Positions 7,901 to 15,440 of a stretch of 38,559 bases of DNA are shown here, one piece after another. The notes under the pieces were generated by a model. It was not told the DNA's origin, searched no databases, and worked only from the letters and a program-made list of their open reading frames with translations. Within the stretch, counting starts at the first letter, position 1. The number at the start of each line of letters is the position of its first letter. Both the position numbers and the translations under genes were made by a program. This DNA is from an uncultured Burkholderiales bacterium (GTDB lineage: Bacteria; Pseudomonadota; Gammaproteobacteria; Burkholderiales; Burkholderiaceae_C), in assembly GCA_937873395.1 (NCBI GenBank), contig CALMYH010000182.1:1-38559 (forward strand), given 5' to 3'.

Positions 7901-8620
7901 GGTGCTGCGGATCTCCACCCGCAGGTAGCTGTCGCGGTTGAACACCGGGCCCACGCCGTCGTACTGGAAATAGGTGGCGGGGTAGAAGGTCTGATCGCCC
8001 GTACTGACGTTGGCACAGGACGTGAGAGGGTTCACCCCAGCGCACCGCCTCCAGGTGGCCGTTTCGGTGTTGTCGACCGTCAGGTCGCGGACCCCGGTGT
8101 CCCGGATCGGGTGGTGCGGGGCGGCGGTCGGTGGGGCATCGGGGAACCGTTCGGCCGCGGCGGCCACCGGTGGCACTGCGGTGATGGCCATGCCGGCCGG
8201 CTTGGCCCAGGGTCGGTAGGTGGTGGCCGGGTTGTAGTAGGACTTGTTGACGTGGAACGAGCGCATTGCTGCCGCCGTCGCGCGCTCCGCAGCGTTGGCC
8301 GTCTGCGCCAGCTCCGAACGGGAACTGGGCACCCGGTTGGTGTAGTCCGCCCCACCGTAGTTGCCAGCCGCTCGAGGGAAAATGTATTCGGTCACCCGAA
8401 CGCTGTCGGGTGTCATTTCCCAGTGCATGGACCCCGAGTCGTCCAGGATGAACATGATGTTCGGCTCGGCGCTGGACGTGAGGAACAGCGGCGTCTGGGC
8501 AAGGTTGACCTGGGCTTGCGACAGCCCGGCGGCCGCAGCCAGCAAGCCGGCGGCCAGCGACAGCGACCAGCGCTGCAGCTGGCGGCCAGCGGGGTGGGTG
8601 GGGTGGGGCTTGAGCTTCAT
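4955..8620 (-). CDS. pilY1: Type IV pilus tip adhesin / anti-retraction protein PilY1
   Basis: This 1221-residue exported protein sits with minor pilins at the pilus tip. A signal peptide ends near residue 36 (GLSQA). A von Willebrand A-like domain follows with the MIDAS motif DDSGSM at residues 60-65. The C-terminal half is the PilY1/PilC beta-propeller, with a calcium-loop motif DLSGDGAFDAAD at 1152-1163. Start: the ATG at 8620 has GGGAG eight bases upstream. The gene is odd at residues of about 972-1000, where the coding strand is a run of cytosines (G8-C-G16 on the plus strand) giving a Pro/Arg-rich stretch in a position where relatives carry a varied sequence before the propeller strand VVVFGTGSFF. 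The frame stays open through it. I suspect a base-calling artefact. Confidence 0.94.
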   Translation of the reverse strand: MKLKPHPTHPAGRQLQRWSLSLAAGLLAAAAGLSQAQVNLAQTPLFLTSSAEPNIMFILDDSGSMHWEMTPDSVRVTEYIFPRAAGNYGGADYTNRVPSSRSELAQTANAAERATAAAMRSFHVNKSYYNPATTYRPWAKPAGMAITAVPPVAAAAERFPDAPPTAAPHHPIRDTGVRDLTVDNTETATWRRCAGVNPLTSCANVSTGDQTFYPATYFQYDGVGPVFNRDSYLRVEIRSTTPLYVGHGRENRSDCALAAAATCTYDEEIQNFANWYTYYRSRMLAAQAGIGAAFVTQPEDMRVGFGSINQGSTTVDGVATRTIKRGVRPFAGANREAFFSELYLGNWPTSGTPLRRALDDAGRYFSRTDNRGPWGAVPGENNTTNQLTCRQSFTVLMTDGYWNGDAASTAAARLNVDAAGGTTITGPALTPGGPTQTYTYVPRTPFTDAHADTLADVAMYYWVRDLRPDLENRVPPSEFNPAFWQHMVTYGVGLGVSGAVDPNIAFGAVTSPSPPTVTWPAPAPDSVNNIDDLLHAGVNSRGGFFSAADPETFARELSGVLDSIVARTTAAGTAAAASSAVLQSDSLLYNASFRSNDWSGNIEARALNSSGEPGALQWNAESLLASRPHEPMAVSPNARRLFTRTAAGTGGSAVELVFGNLSAAQQAALAVNPPGAPATTATGTDRVNWLRGRDIAALRERTVEGVLRRLGDLIGSDPQYLAKRDYGYSLLPGAEGASYRTFRTGAAYQNRPDALLVGSNGGFLHAFHARTGVELFAYMPSELLLPRNSSESHAQVNELMRPDYSHRYYVDGTAALGDAYIGGAWRTMVVGTMGSGGRTVFALDVTDPAAFGAASVRWEFTHPDLGFGVTRPRIVRLADGRWAAVFGNGVNSASHQPRLFVVDLADGSLIHNVVLSDAAADGSAGDPNGLSAVETTDWPANDLALANAYAGDLHGNLWRVNFRTLTPTGAPAGTPPFRAADPPSPARRPPPPPRPPLAPRPGSASDIVVVFGTGSFFRVGDDTVVNPQVQSLYGVFDSPTPVGTALRGNLLTQTISTNPSDVTINGVDFPPGSLRFVSANTLTSSHRGWVLNLPAAGERVISEATFPSGAIQRRVRFTTLIPDDDPCRSGRNGFLMDIDLGSGGRTSAPVFDLSGDGAFDAADNAAGGVVSGIGGPTGETLTIIRDPNRALDNLYSGDGRKIGSGRNTAGPVGRQSWRQLR
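5622..5700. repeat. Low-complexity poly-G region inside pilY1
   Basis: On the plus strand the runs are G6, G8, C, G16 (5641-5656), then G5, G7 and G7 separated by a few bases. Nothing else in the window has G runs of comparable length. The bases on both sides code for normal PilY1 sequence, so the tract replaces part of a conserved gene. Confidence 0.9.
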
Positions 8621-8688
8621 GTGGCTTCTCCCTTGGGTCGTGCCGGGGGCATCGAATCAGAAATCATGGTGCGGCGGGCTCGGCGGCC

Positions 8689-9192
8689 TCAGTTCACCGG
8701 CTCGACGCCGGACTGGATGATGACCACGCTGCCGTCCTGAAAGCCCACCCCCCGAGCGGTGACGGGGTAGATCAGCCGCCACTCGGGCGGCAAGGTGAGG
8801 CCGACGCGGATGCGTTCGGGCGGGCCCATGTGGAACGTGGGGTTGGGCAGGTCCTGGGTGAACCCGCCCACCGCACCGCCGCCCAGGGCCGCGACCCCGT
8901 CCCAGTTGACCGGATCCGGCAGCGGGTTCGGATCGTGGTCATTCGGATTGGCGCGTTCGCCCTGGCGCAGGGCCGCCTCGGCCGCCTGGAAAGCCAGGTT
9001 GCGCTCGCGCATGTTGCTGGCCATGCGCTCCTGGGCCACGTTGGTGCGCATGCCCTGCACGCCCAGCAAGGTCAGGACCACCAGAATGATCAGGCCGATC
9101 ACCAGCACCGCACCGGACTGGCGTCGCAAGCCCGGTGCGCGGCCCATCACACGGGCCGGCAAGCGGGGAGGGACAGAAAAGGAGCGCGTCAT
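8689..9192 (-). CDS. pilX: Type IV pilus minor pilin PilX
   Basis: This 167-residue prepilin-like protein has the PilX N-terminal signature RQSG|AVLVIGLIILVVLTLLG, then MRTNVAQERMASNMRERNLA and FQAAEAALRQGE. Like other PilX/GspK-type proteins it lacks Glu at +5 of the mature protein, which fits a position at the top of the minor-pilin complex. The C-terminal domain is short and family-typical. It starts 13 bases after the pilW stop and is followed after 68 bases by pilY1, the usual PilX-PilY1 order. Confidence 0.92.
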   Translation of the reverse strand: MTRSFSVPPRLPARVMGRAPGLRRQSGAVLVIGLIILVVLTLLGVQGMRTNVAQERMASNMRERNLAFQAAEAALRQGERANPNDHDPNPLPDPVNWDGVAALGGGAVGGFTQDLPNPTFHMGPPERIRVGLTLPPEWRLIYPVTARGVGFQDGSVVIIQSGVEPVN

Positions 9193-9205
9193 GGATGCCA
9201 GGGTT

Positions 9206-10057
9206 TCAAGGAGCGCGGTTGCGCAAGGTGATGGTGCTGCCGAAGGGGATGTTCACCACATCGCGATCGGTCATCTGCAGGTTCACCCGGACGGCCTGCA
9301 CCAGGGCCTGCTGGGCAGCGGTGGGCGCAGCCACATAACGCACGACCGAACGGTTGCCTGGAGCGGCGACACCATACTGGAATGCCAGCGCCGCGACCCC
9401 CCCGACGATGGGCTGGTTGTTGCGGGTCAGCTCGTTGTTGCCATTGAGTTCAAACACCACTTGCTCCCGACGCATGACCTGGCTGCCAGGGCGGAACTGA
9501 CGGGCCAGAGAAGCTGCGGCGGTGACCACATTGCCTGCCACGGCCTGCACGACGATGACCTCGGTGAAGGCACAGTCGGACAGCAGCAATGTGGCGCCGG
9601 CCTGCACGTTGCCGAGTGCGGACAGATCATCGACGCGGATCTGGTTGGCGGCCGGGTTGGCTTCCAGCAGCGTGCTTTCCGCACTGCCCCTGACCAGGGT
9701 CAGCCTGTTGGGAGCCAGGGGATCAAACGTCAGCGCCGCGGCGTTGCTGAACCGGTTGGCGACATTCGGGGCGTTGGCGGACAGGTGGCCGCCGTCGGAA
9801 TCCATCCCGAGCAGGTTGCCGCAACCGGGGTTGCCCGCCATGCGGATGTCCCGGGCCAGCACCTCGAGCGCAATGCGGCCCGACTCCTGGACGGCGGAAA
9901 AGGACTCCTGGTGCCGGTAACTGGCCCGGCTGGCCGAGAACACATAGGTGACGGCCAGGATCACCAGCAGGCTCAGGGCGACGCCGATCATGAGCTCGAC
10001 CAGGGTCAGACCCACCTGCCGGCGGACTCGGATCGGTTCGGCAGCGCGGTGTTTCAT
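9206..10057 (-). CDS. pilW: Type IV pilus minor pilin PilW
   Basis: This 283-residue prepilin has leader MKHRAAEPIRVRRQVG, then LTLVELMIGVALSLLVILA with Glu at +5, then the PilW hallmark SFSAVQESGRIALEVLARDI and RMAGNPGCGN. The frame is open upstream to 10264, but the ATG at 10057 is the natural start: it overlaps the pilV stop (ATGA) and yields a normal prepilin leader. PilW pairs with PilV, PilX and FimU to prime pilus assembly in the inner membrane and cap the fibre. Confidence 0.93.
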   Translation of the reverse strand: MKHRAAEPIRVRRQVGLTLVELMIGVALSLLVILAVTYVFSASRASYRHQESFSAVQESGRIALEVLARDIRMAGNPGCGNLLGMDSDGGHLSANAPNVANRFSNAAALTFDPLAPNRLTLVRGSAESTLLEANPAANQIRVDDLSALGNVQAGATLLLSDCAFTEVIVVQAVAGNVVTAAASLARQFRPGSQVMRREQVVFELNGNNELTRNNQPIVGGVAALAFQYGVAAPGNRSVVRYVAAPTAAQQALVQAVRVNLQMTDRDVVNIPFGSTITLRNRAP

Positions 10058-10665
10058 GGCAGGGGACGGACTTCGGTGCGCAGCACGACACACTCGCGTG
10101 CCACAGGGTTGCCCAACCGGGTTTCGGACCAGTTGACTTCGATCACCACGGCTCCGGACCCGACATGGCCCACGTTGCACTGGTCGGTGTAGAGCGCCCC
10201 CGCAGCCAGCACCTGAACTGCGCCCCGGCCTTCCGGCAACGCATCCTCCAGGCAACTCTTCCATTGGTTGACGTCGGCAGCGGCGAGCATGGCCGCCGTG
10301 GCGCCCGGACCGAGATCCAGTGCGTTGCCGCAGGCTTGCGCGGCATTGCCGTCAAACAGCGTGGTGCGAGGGGTGTCATAGGCACAGCCTGCCGGCGCAT
10401 TGAACCGGCACACGTCCAGATTGCCCCGCATGCGATCGGCCATGTCGTAGGCCATTGCCGTGGCCTGGGAACGCAGGTAGGCGCTGTGGTTGAACTTGGT
10501 CCCGTTCATCTGCAGACCGGCCAGGCCGACGATGCCGAAGGACAGCAGCACCACCGAGACCAGCACTTCGATCAGGGTGGCCCCGCGCTGCCGGCGGGCA
10601 CGGGCGAGCCGGCCCGGCCGACAGGACCGGGGGCTGGGTTCGGGGGCGACACAAAGGCTTGGCAT
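10054..10665 (-). CDS. pilV: Type IV pilus modification/minor pilin PilV
   Basis: This 203-residue prepilin has a rather long 29-residue leader ending RQRG, then ATLIEVLVSVVLLSFGIVGLAG (Glu at +5) and LQMNGTKFNHSAYLRSQATA, followed by MAYDMADRMRGN, the standard PilV region. Four cysteines in the globular part could form disulfides. The gene starts 28 bases after the fimT-like stop and is coupled to pilW. Confidence 0.92.
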   Translation of the reverse strand: MPSLCVAPEPSPRSCRPGRLARARRQRGATLIEVLVSVVLLSFGIVGLAGLQMNGTKFNHSAYLRSQATAMAYDMADRMRGNLDVCRFNAPAGCAYDTPRTTLFDGNAAQACGNALDLGPGATAAMLAAADVNQWKSCLEDALPEGRGAVQVLAAGALYTDQCNVGHVGSGAVVIEVNWSETRLGNPVARECVVLRTEVRPLP

Positions 10666-10693
10666 CGGGCTTCAGAAGGTGAAAGTGCGGCCT

Positions 10694-11206
10694 TCAGCAG
10701 GCGTTGGTGTTGGTCTGCACCCGGCCACCGGGGCCGACCCGCACGCTGCGGCGGAAAGTGCCGAGGTCCAGCTGGTAGCAACGGGCATTGGTCACGTTGC
10801 CGAGCGGCGTGAATTCGGACGCCCCGCCGGCCGCCAGCGTCATGCCGGGCCGCAAGGCCGGCCAGGTCCGCAACGGCGGGTCGGCCACCACCGGCCCGCG
10901 AACAACCCAGCCGTCGGTCCAGGCACCGGAACAGGTGGCCTGGTCGTTGCTGGAGCAGACGGTGACGTTCACGCCCCGGCGCACCGCTTCGCTGCGGGCA
11001 TACTGGAGCGCGGCCACCAGATCGTTGGCTGCGGTGGTGATGCGGTTGCCCTGGATCGTGGCCTGGAAGCTGGGCACACCCACCCCCAGCAGCACGGCCA
11101 GAACCGTGATGGTCACCATCAGCTCGACGAGGGTGAATCCCGTCTGCGGATGGCGAAGCTGGGCGAGGGCGGAATCGCGCATGGCGCTGGTCAAAAAAAA
11201 GAACAT
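10694..11206 (-). CDS. GspH/FimT-family minor pilin (first gene of the pilus block)
   Basis: This minor pilin of about 160-170 residues corresponds by position to FimU/FimT of Pseudomonas. The prepilin site is QTG|FTLVELMVTITVLAVLLG (Glu at +5). The GspH/FimT region ALQYARSEAVRRGVNVTVC, GAWTDGWVV and the C-terminal cysteine (NTNAC) are present. Two starts are possible, ATG at 11206 (giving MFFFLTSAMRD) and ATG at 11182; neither has a good ribosome-binding site and an A8 run lies between them. I keep the longer one. It is the promoter-proximal gene of the pilus operon and diverges from ribD. Confidence 0.88.
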   Translation of the reverse strand: MFFFLTSAMRDSALAQLRHPQTGFTLVELMVTITVLAVLLGVGVPSFQATIQGNRITTAANDLVAALQYARSEAVRRGVNVTVCSSNDQATCSGAWTDGWVVRGPVVADPPLRTWPALRPGMTLAAGGASEFTPLGNVTNARCYQLDLGTFRRSVRVGPGGRVQTNTNAC

Positions 11207-11226
11207 TAAAGGTTTACTTGACTGAA

Positions 11227-11232
11227 ACTATA
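11227..11232 (-). promoter_or_regulatory. Possible -10 box of the pilus operon
   Basis: On the minus strand TATAGT lies about 20 bases before the first fimT-like ATG. No good -35 box is present, so an activator may be needed. Weak support. Confidence 0.3.
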
Positions 11233-11354
11233 GCCACCGGGGCCTTTCCCGGTATTTCCGTCAGGACGAGTGGGCACCCAGCTCGGACGGACGGTGAGCA
11301 GGAAAATGACCGGCGGAAGGCGGTGCCGACAGGCGTGAAATGGCGCACGCAGCC

Positions 11355-11369
11355 TTGCCGTTTCGGCAA
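11355..11369. repeat. Perfect inverted repeat TTGCCG-TTT-CGGCAA upstream of ribD
   Basis: A 6-bp perfect dyad with a 3-base spacer lies 54 bases before the ribD ATG in the divergent ribD/pilus intergenic region. It could be an operator or a leader hairpin. No T-run follows. Confidence 0.35.
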
Positions 11370-11423
11370 CATCTATCATCGGCTCCACGCCCCTGTTTTT
11401 GAGGCTTGAAGCCTTCTCCTGTC

Positions 11424-12626
11424 ATGCACCCTGCCCCCGACCCCACCTGGAGCCGGCCGCCCGTCGATGGCGCGACCGGGCCCTGGGCCGAACTTCTGGA
11501 CCGCGCCGGCCTTTCCGTGGGCCTGTCGGAGCCGAACCCGAGGGTGGCCTGCCGCCTGCAGGTGACGCCAGAGGTCGGGTTCCTGGGCCACACCCAGGCC
11601 GCCGGCCACGACCACGCCGAGATCCAGGCTCTCAGGGCCGCGCGCGATGCCGGCACCGAGGTGCGCGGCGCCACCGCCTACGTCACCCTCGAACCCTGCT
11701 CGCACCAGGGCCGCACGCCGCCCTGCTGCGACGCCCTGGTCGCGGCCGGGGTGGCGCGGGTGGTGGTGGCCACGCTGGACCCCAACCCCCAGGTGGCCGG
11801 CCGGGGTGTGGCCCGGCTGCGGGCCTCGGGCATCGAGGTGGAGGTGCTGCCCGCCGATGACCCGGCGGCGCGCGCGGCGCGCGAGCTGAACATCGGCTTC
11901 TTCAGCCGCATGATCCGGGGCATTCCGTGGGTGCGGATGAAACTGGCTGCGTCGTTGGATGGCGTCACCGCCCTGCCCCACGGCGAGAGCCAGTGGATCA
12001 CCGGCGAAGCCGCCCGGGCCGACGGCCATGCCTGGCGGGCCCGGGCCTGCGCGGTGCTGACCGGTATCGGCACGGTGCTGGAAGACGACCCGATGCTGGA
12101 CGTGCGCCTGCAGCCGGCCACCCGCCAGCCACACCTGGTCATCGTTGACAGCCAGTTGCAGAGCCCCCCCACAGCCCGCCTGTTCGGCCCGGCGGCCCAC
12201 GGACTGCCGCGGAAGGTCTGGATCTACTGCGCGCAGGACAGGCCGGCCGAACGCGCGGCGCTGGAGGCGCTCGGCGCCCGGGTGCGCTGCCTGCCCGGCC
12301 CTGGCGGCAAAGTCGACCTGGCCGCTCTGCTCCAGGACCTGGCCCGGCACGAGGTCAACGAGCTGCACCTGGAAGCCGGCCACAAGCTCAACGGCTCCTT
12401 CCTGCGAGAAGGCCTGGTCGACGAATGCCTGCTCTACCTGGCACCCACTCTGCTGGGCCAGGGCGCCGGCCTGTCCAGCTTCGGTCCGCTGGCGACCCTG
12501 GCCGACGGACTGGCGCTGCGCTACGTCTCGGTGGACCGGGTGGGTGATGACCTGCGCATCCTGGCCCGGGGACGTGACAGGGATGCCTTTCTGCAAGGCC
12601 AGGACTGGGCGCCGGCCGCACCCTGA
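11424..12626 (+). CDS. ribD: Bifunctional riboflavin deaminase/reductase RibD
   Basis: RibD deaminates the pyrimidine from GTP cyclohydrolase II and then reduces the ribosyl side chain. The 400-residue protein has an N-terminal zinc deaminase domain with HAE at 64-66 and PCSHQGRTPPC (ligands C92, C101), after the substrate-binding PNPRV. The C-terminal reductase domain begins near residue 170 (RMKLAASLDG, SQWITGEAAR). I use the ATG at 11424; the frame is open to a TTG at 11406. This is the first gene of the riboflavin cluster. No FMN riboswitch is visible upstream. Confidence 0.95.
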   Translation: MHPAPDPTWSRPPVDGATGPWAELLDRAGLSVGLSEPNPRVACRLQVTPEVGFLGHTQAAGHDHAEIQALRAARDAGTEVRGATAYVTLEPCSHQGRTPPCCDALVAAGVARVVVATLDPNPQVAGRGVARLRASGIEVEVLPADDPAARAARELNIGFFSRMIRGIPWVRMKLAASLDGVTALPHGESQWITGEAARADGHAWRARACAVLTGIGTVLEDDPMLDVRLQPATRQPHLVIVDSQLQSPPTARLFGPAAHGLPRKVWIYCAQDRPAERAALEALGARVRCLPGPGGKVDLAALLQDLARHEVNELHLEAGHKLNGSFLREGLVDECLLYLAPTLLGQGAGLSSFGPLATLADGLALRYVSVDRVGDDLRILARGRDRDAFLQGQDWAPAAP

Positions 12627-12693
12627 GCCATGCGCCTGCAAGGGCAGCCCGACAGCCGCTGAAGCGCCGGCCGAACCCTGCGACAATAGCGGG

Positions 12694-13335
12694 ATGTTTA
12701 CCGGCATCATCACCGGCGTGGGGCGCATCGCCGCCCTTGACGTCCTGGGCTCTTCCACCGACCACGGCAAACGCCTGCACATCGAGGCGCCGCCGTCCTA
12801 CCTCGACGACGTGGGACTGGGCGACAGCATTGCCCTCAACGGCGCCTGCATGACGGTCACCTCCATCAACGACGATCGGACCGGCTTCACCATCGACATC
12901 TCGGCCGAATCCCTGGCCCGTACCAGCGGCCTGGCCGAGGTCGGCCGCCGCGTCAACCTCGAAAAGGCCTTGCGCGCCCACGACCGGCTGGGGGGGCACA
13001 TCGTCTCCGGCCATGTCGACGGCATCGGGCAGGTGACCCGTTTTGCCCGGGTGGGCGAGAGCTGGGAGCTGCGGGTGCTGGCCCCGGCCTCGCTGGCCCG
13101 GTTCCTGGCCTACAAGGGATCGATCGCGGTCAATGGCGTGAGTCTGACCGTCAACCGGGTGGACGACCGCCCGGACGGCTGCGAATTCAGCATCAACCTC
13201 ATTCCGCACACGGTGGAGCACACCACGCTGGGCGACCTGGTCGCCGGCGCTGCGGTCAACCTCGAAATCGACACCGTGGCCCGCTATGTCGAGCGCATGC
13301 TCGCGGCCGGCCTGCCTTCCAAGGACACCCCATGA
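12694..13335 (+). CDS. ribE: Riboflavin synthase, alpha subunit
   Basis: This 213-residue enzyme dismutates two 6,7-dimethyl-8-ribityllumazine to riboflavin plus the pyrimidine. The invariant N-terminus [10 protein letters not shown] is present, as are both lumazine-binding barrels, including [14 protein letters not shown] at about residues 95-110 and GVSLTVN in the second barrel. The gene is also called ribC in some species. It overlaps ribB by four bases (ATGA), and lies 67 bases after ribD. Confidence 0.96.
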   Translation: MFTGIITGVGRIAALDVLGSSTDHGKRLHIEAPPSYLDDVGLGDSIALNGACMTVTSINDDRTGFTIDISAESLARTSGLAEVGRRVNLEKALRAHDRLGGHIVSGHVDGIGQVTRFARVGESWELRVLAPASLARFLAYKGSIAVNGVSLTVNRVDDRPDGCEFSINLIPHTVEHTTLGDLVAGAAVNLEIDTVARYVERMLAAGLPSKDTP

Positions 13336-14462
13336 ACGCACCCCAGACCCCGCCGCCCGTGGCCATCTCGCCGGTGGAGGACATCGTGGCCGACATGAAG
13401 GCCGGTCGCATGGTCATCCTGGTCGACGAGGAAGACCGCGAGAACGAGGGCGACCTGGTGCTGGCGGCCGACCATGTGACGCCGGAGGCCATCAACTTCA
13501 TGGCCCGTTTCGGCCGTGGCCTGATCTGCCTGACCCTGACCCGCGAGCGCTGCGAGCGGCTGCAGCTGCCGCCCATGGTGCCGCGCAACGGCACCAAGAT
13601 GGGCACCGCCTTCACCGTGTCCATCGAGGCGGCCGAGGGCGTGACCACCGGCATCTCGGCGGCCGACCGCGCGCGCACGGTGCAGGTGGCGGTGGCCGCC
13701 GACGCCCGGGCCGACGACCTGGTGCAGCCGGGGCACATCTTTCCGCTGCAGGCAGTGGACGGCGGGGTGCTGATGCGCGCCGGCCACACCGAAGCCGGCT
13801 GTGACCTCGCCGGCATGGCGGGCTGCACACCGGCCGCCGTGATCTGCGAGATCATGAAGGACGACGGCACCATGGCCCGGCTGCCGGACCTGCAACTGTT
13901 CGCGGCCGAGCACGGTCTGAAGATCGGCACCATCGCCGACCTGATCGAGTACCGCAGCCGCACCGAGAGCCTGGTGCAGAAACTGGGCTCCCGCGGCCTG
14001 CACACGGCTTTCGGTGAATTCACCGCCCATGCCTTCCGTGACGCCACCAGCGGCGCCGTCCACCTGGCGCTGGTGCGCGGCGAATGGGAGCCGCAAACCA
14101 GCGTGGATGTCCGGGTGCACGAACCCCTGTCGGTCCTCGATGCCCTGGAGGTCGGCCGATCCATGCACAGCTGGAGCCTGGAGGCCAGCCTGCGCCACAT
14201 CGCGGACGCGGGTGCCGGCGTGGCGGTGCTGCTCAATTGTGGCGAGACCGCCGATCAGCTGCTGGCCCAGTTCGAGGGCAGCGCCCGCTCGGCGCAGGCG
14301 CCCGAGCGCGGCCGCATGGACCTGCGCACCTACGGCATCGGCGCCCAGATCCTGCGCGAATGCGGCGTGCACCGCATGCGGCTGCTCGGCACCCCCCGGC
14401 GCATGCCCAGCATGACCGGTTACGGGCTCGAGATCACCGGCTTCCTGGGCCGCAACGACTGA
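13332..14462 (+). CDS. ribB: 3,4-dihydroxy-2-butanone 4-phosphate synthase with inactive RibA-like domain (RibBX type)
   Basis: The N-terminal half (about 1-215) is a complete Rib[11 protein letters not shown] binds metal and substrate, and [12 protein letters not shown] and [13 protein letters not shown] are intact. The C-terminal half (about 215-376) keeps the GTP cyclohydrolase II fold ([22 protein letters not shown]) but has lost the chemistry. The family's zinc-binding cysteines (usually in SECLTGD and RCDCG) are replaced by HEPLSVLD and MHSWSLE, and RQEGRGIG is missing. So it should make only dihydroxybutanone phosphate, and another gene must supply GTP cyclohydrolase II. This matches the RibBX variant known from proteobacteria. 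The gene lies between ribE and ribH and is coupled to ribE. Confidence 0.93.
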   Translation: MNAPQTPPPVAISPVEDIVADMKAGRMVILVDEEDRENEGDLVLAADHVTPEAINFMARFGRGLICLTLTRERCERLQLPPMVPRNGTKMGTAFTVSIEAAEGVTTGISAADRARTVQVAVAADARADDLVQPGHIFPLQAVDGGVLMRAGHTEAGCDLAGMAGCTPAAVICEIMKDDGTMARLPDLQLFAAEHGLKIGTIADLIEYRSRTESLVQKLGSRGLHTAFGEFTAHAFRDATSGAVHLALVRGEWEPQTSVDVRVHEPLSVLDALEVGRSMHSWSLEASLRHIADAGAGVAVLLNCGETADQLLAQFEGSARSAQAPERGRMDLRTYGIGAQILRECGVHRMRLLGTPRRMPSMTGYGLEITGFLGRND

Positions 14463-14485
14463 CTTTTTTCAGGACCTCTCACACC

Positions 14486-14950
14486 ATGTTTGGCGCAGAC
14501 AAAGGCACCTCCGACTTCCTCGACGGCCGCAAGCTGGTCATCGGCATCGTGCAGGCCCGTTTCAACGAAGGCATCACCAACGCCCTCTACCAGGCCTGCC
14601 GGGCCGAGTTGCTGGCGCTGGGCGTGCAGGACAAGCACATCACCCATGTGACGGTCCCCGGTGCGCTGGAAGTGCCGGTGGCCCTGCAGGCCATGGCCGA
14701 ACGCGACGACTTCGACGCCCTGATCGCGCTGGGCTGCATCATCCGCGGCGAGACCTACCACTTCGAGCTGGTGGCCAACGAGTCCGGCGCCGGCGTGACA
14801 CGCGTCTCGCTGGACACCCACACCCCGATCGCCAACGCCATCCTGACCACCGAGAACCTGGAACAGGCGGTGGCGCGGCAGGAAGAGAAGGGCCGGGACG
14901 CCGCCCGTGTGGCGGTGGAAATGGCCCACGTGCTCGACAACATCAATTGA
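14486..14950 (+). CDS. ribH: 6,7-dimethyl-8-ribityllumazine synthase
   Basis: This 154-residue protein joins the RibB product with the RibD product to form lumazine, the substrate of RibE, and assembles into an icosahedral or decameric shell. The conserved [20 protein letters not shown] and [18 protein letters not shown] (with the catalytic His) are present. It lies 23 bases after ribB. Its stop is next to two possible nusB starts, so the genes are probably co-transcribed. Confidence 0.96.
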   Translation: MFGADKGTSDFLDGRKLVIGIVQARFNEGITNALYQACRAELLALGVQDKHITHVTVPGALEVPVALQAMAERDDFDALIALGCIIRGETYHFELVANESGAGVTRVSLDTHTPIANAILTTENLEQAVARQEEKGRDAARVAVEMAHVLDNIN

Positions 14951-14952
14951 GC

Positions 14953-15438
14953 ATGACCGACACCCAAGCCAAACCCCGCAAGGCCGCCGACAAGTCGGCC
15001 CGCACCCGTGCGCGCGAGTTCGCGCTGCAGGCGCTCTATCAGCATCTGGTGGGACGCAACGAAGCCACCGACATCGACGCCTTCACCCGCGACCTGTCCG
15101 GCTTCCACAAGGCCGACAGCGTGCACTTCGATGCGCTGCTGCATGGCTGCATCGAGCAGGCCATGGCGCTGGACGATTTGCTCACGCCCCTGCTGGACCG
15201 GCCACTGGCCGAGATCTCGCCGATCGAGCACGGCGTGCTGTGGATCGGCGCCTACGAGTTCCGACAGTGCCCCGACGTGCCGTGGCGCGTGGTGCTCAAC
15301 GAATGCATCGAGCTGGCCAAGTCCTTTGGCGGCACCGACGGCCACAAGTACGTCAACGGCGTGCTGCACAAACTGGCGGCCCAGCTGCGCCCGCAGGAGG
15401 TGTCGGCAGCACCCTCCCGGCAGACGCCGCGCGGCTGA
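14953..15438 (+). CDS. nusB: Transcription antitermination factor NusB
   Basis: This 161-residue all-helical RNA-binding protein works with NusE (S10) in antitermination of rRNA operons. Motifs seen are [14 protein letters not shown] near the N-terminus, then [35 protein letters not shown] and [15 protein letters not shown] use the ATG at 14953; a TTG at 14947 overlapping the ribH stop is also in frame. RibH-NusB adjacency is a long-known arrangement in proteobacteria. Confidence 0.95.
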   Translation: MTDTQAKPRKAADKSARTRAREFALQALYQHLVGRNEATDIDAFTRDLSGFHKADSVHFDALLHGCIEQAMALDDLLTPLLDRPLAEISPIEHGVLWIGAYEFRQCPDVPWRVVLNECIELAKSFGGTDGHKYVNGVLHKLAAQLRPQEVSAAPSRQTPRG

Positions 15439-15440
15439 GC

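Noticed and set aside
11207-11423. FMN (RFN) riboswitch expected before ribD
   Set aside because: The region has none of the conserved RFN blocks; only a short dyad and a possible pilus promoter are seen.
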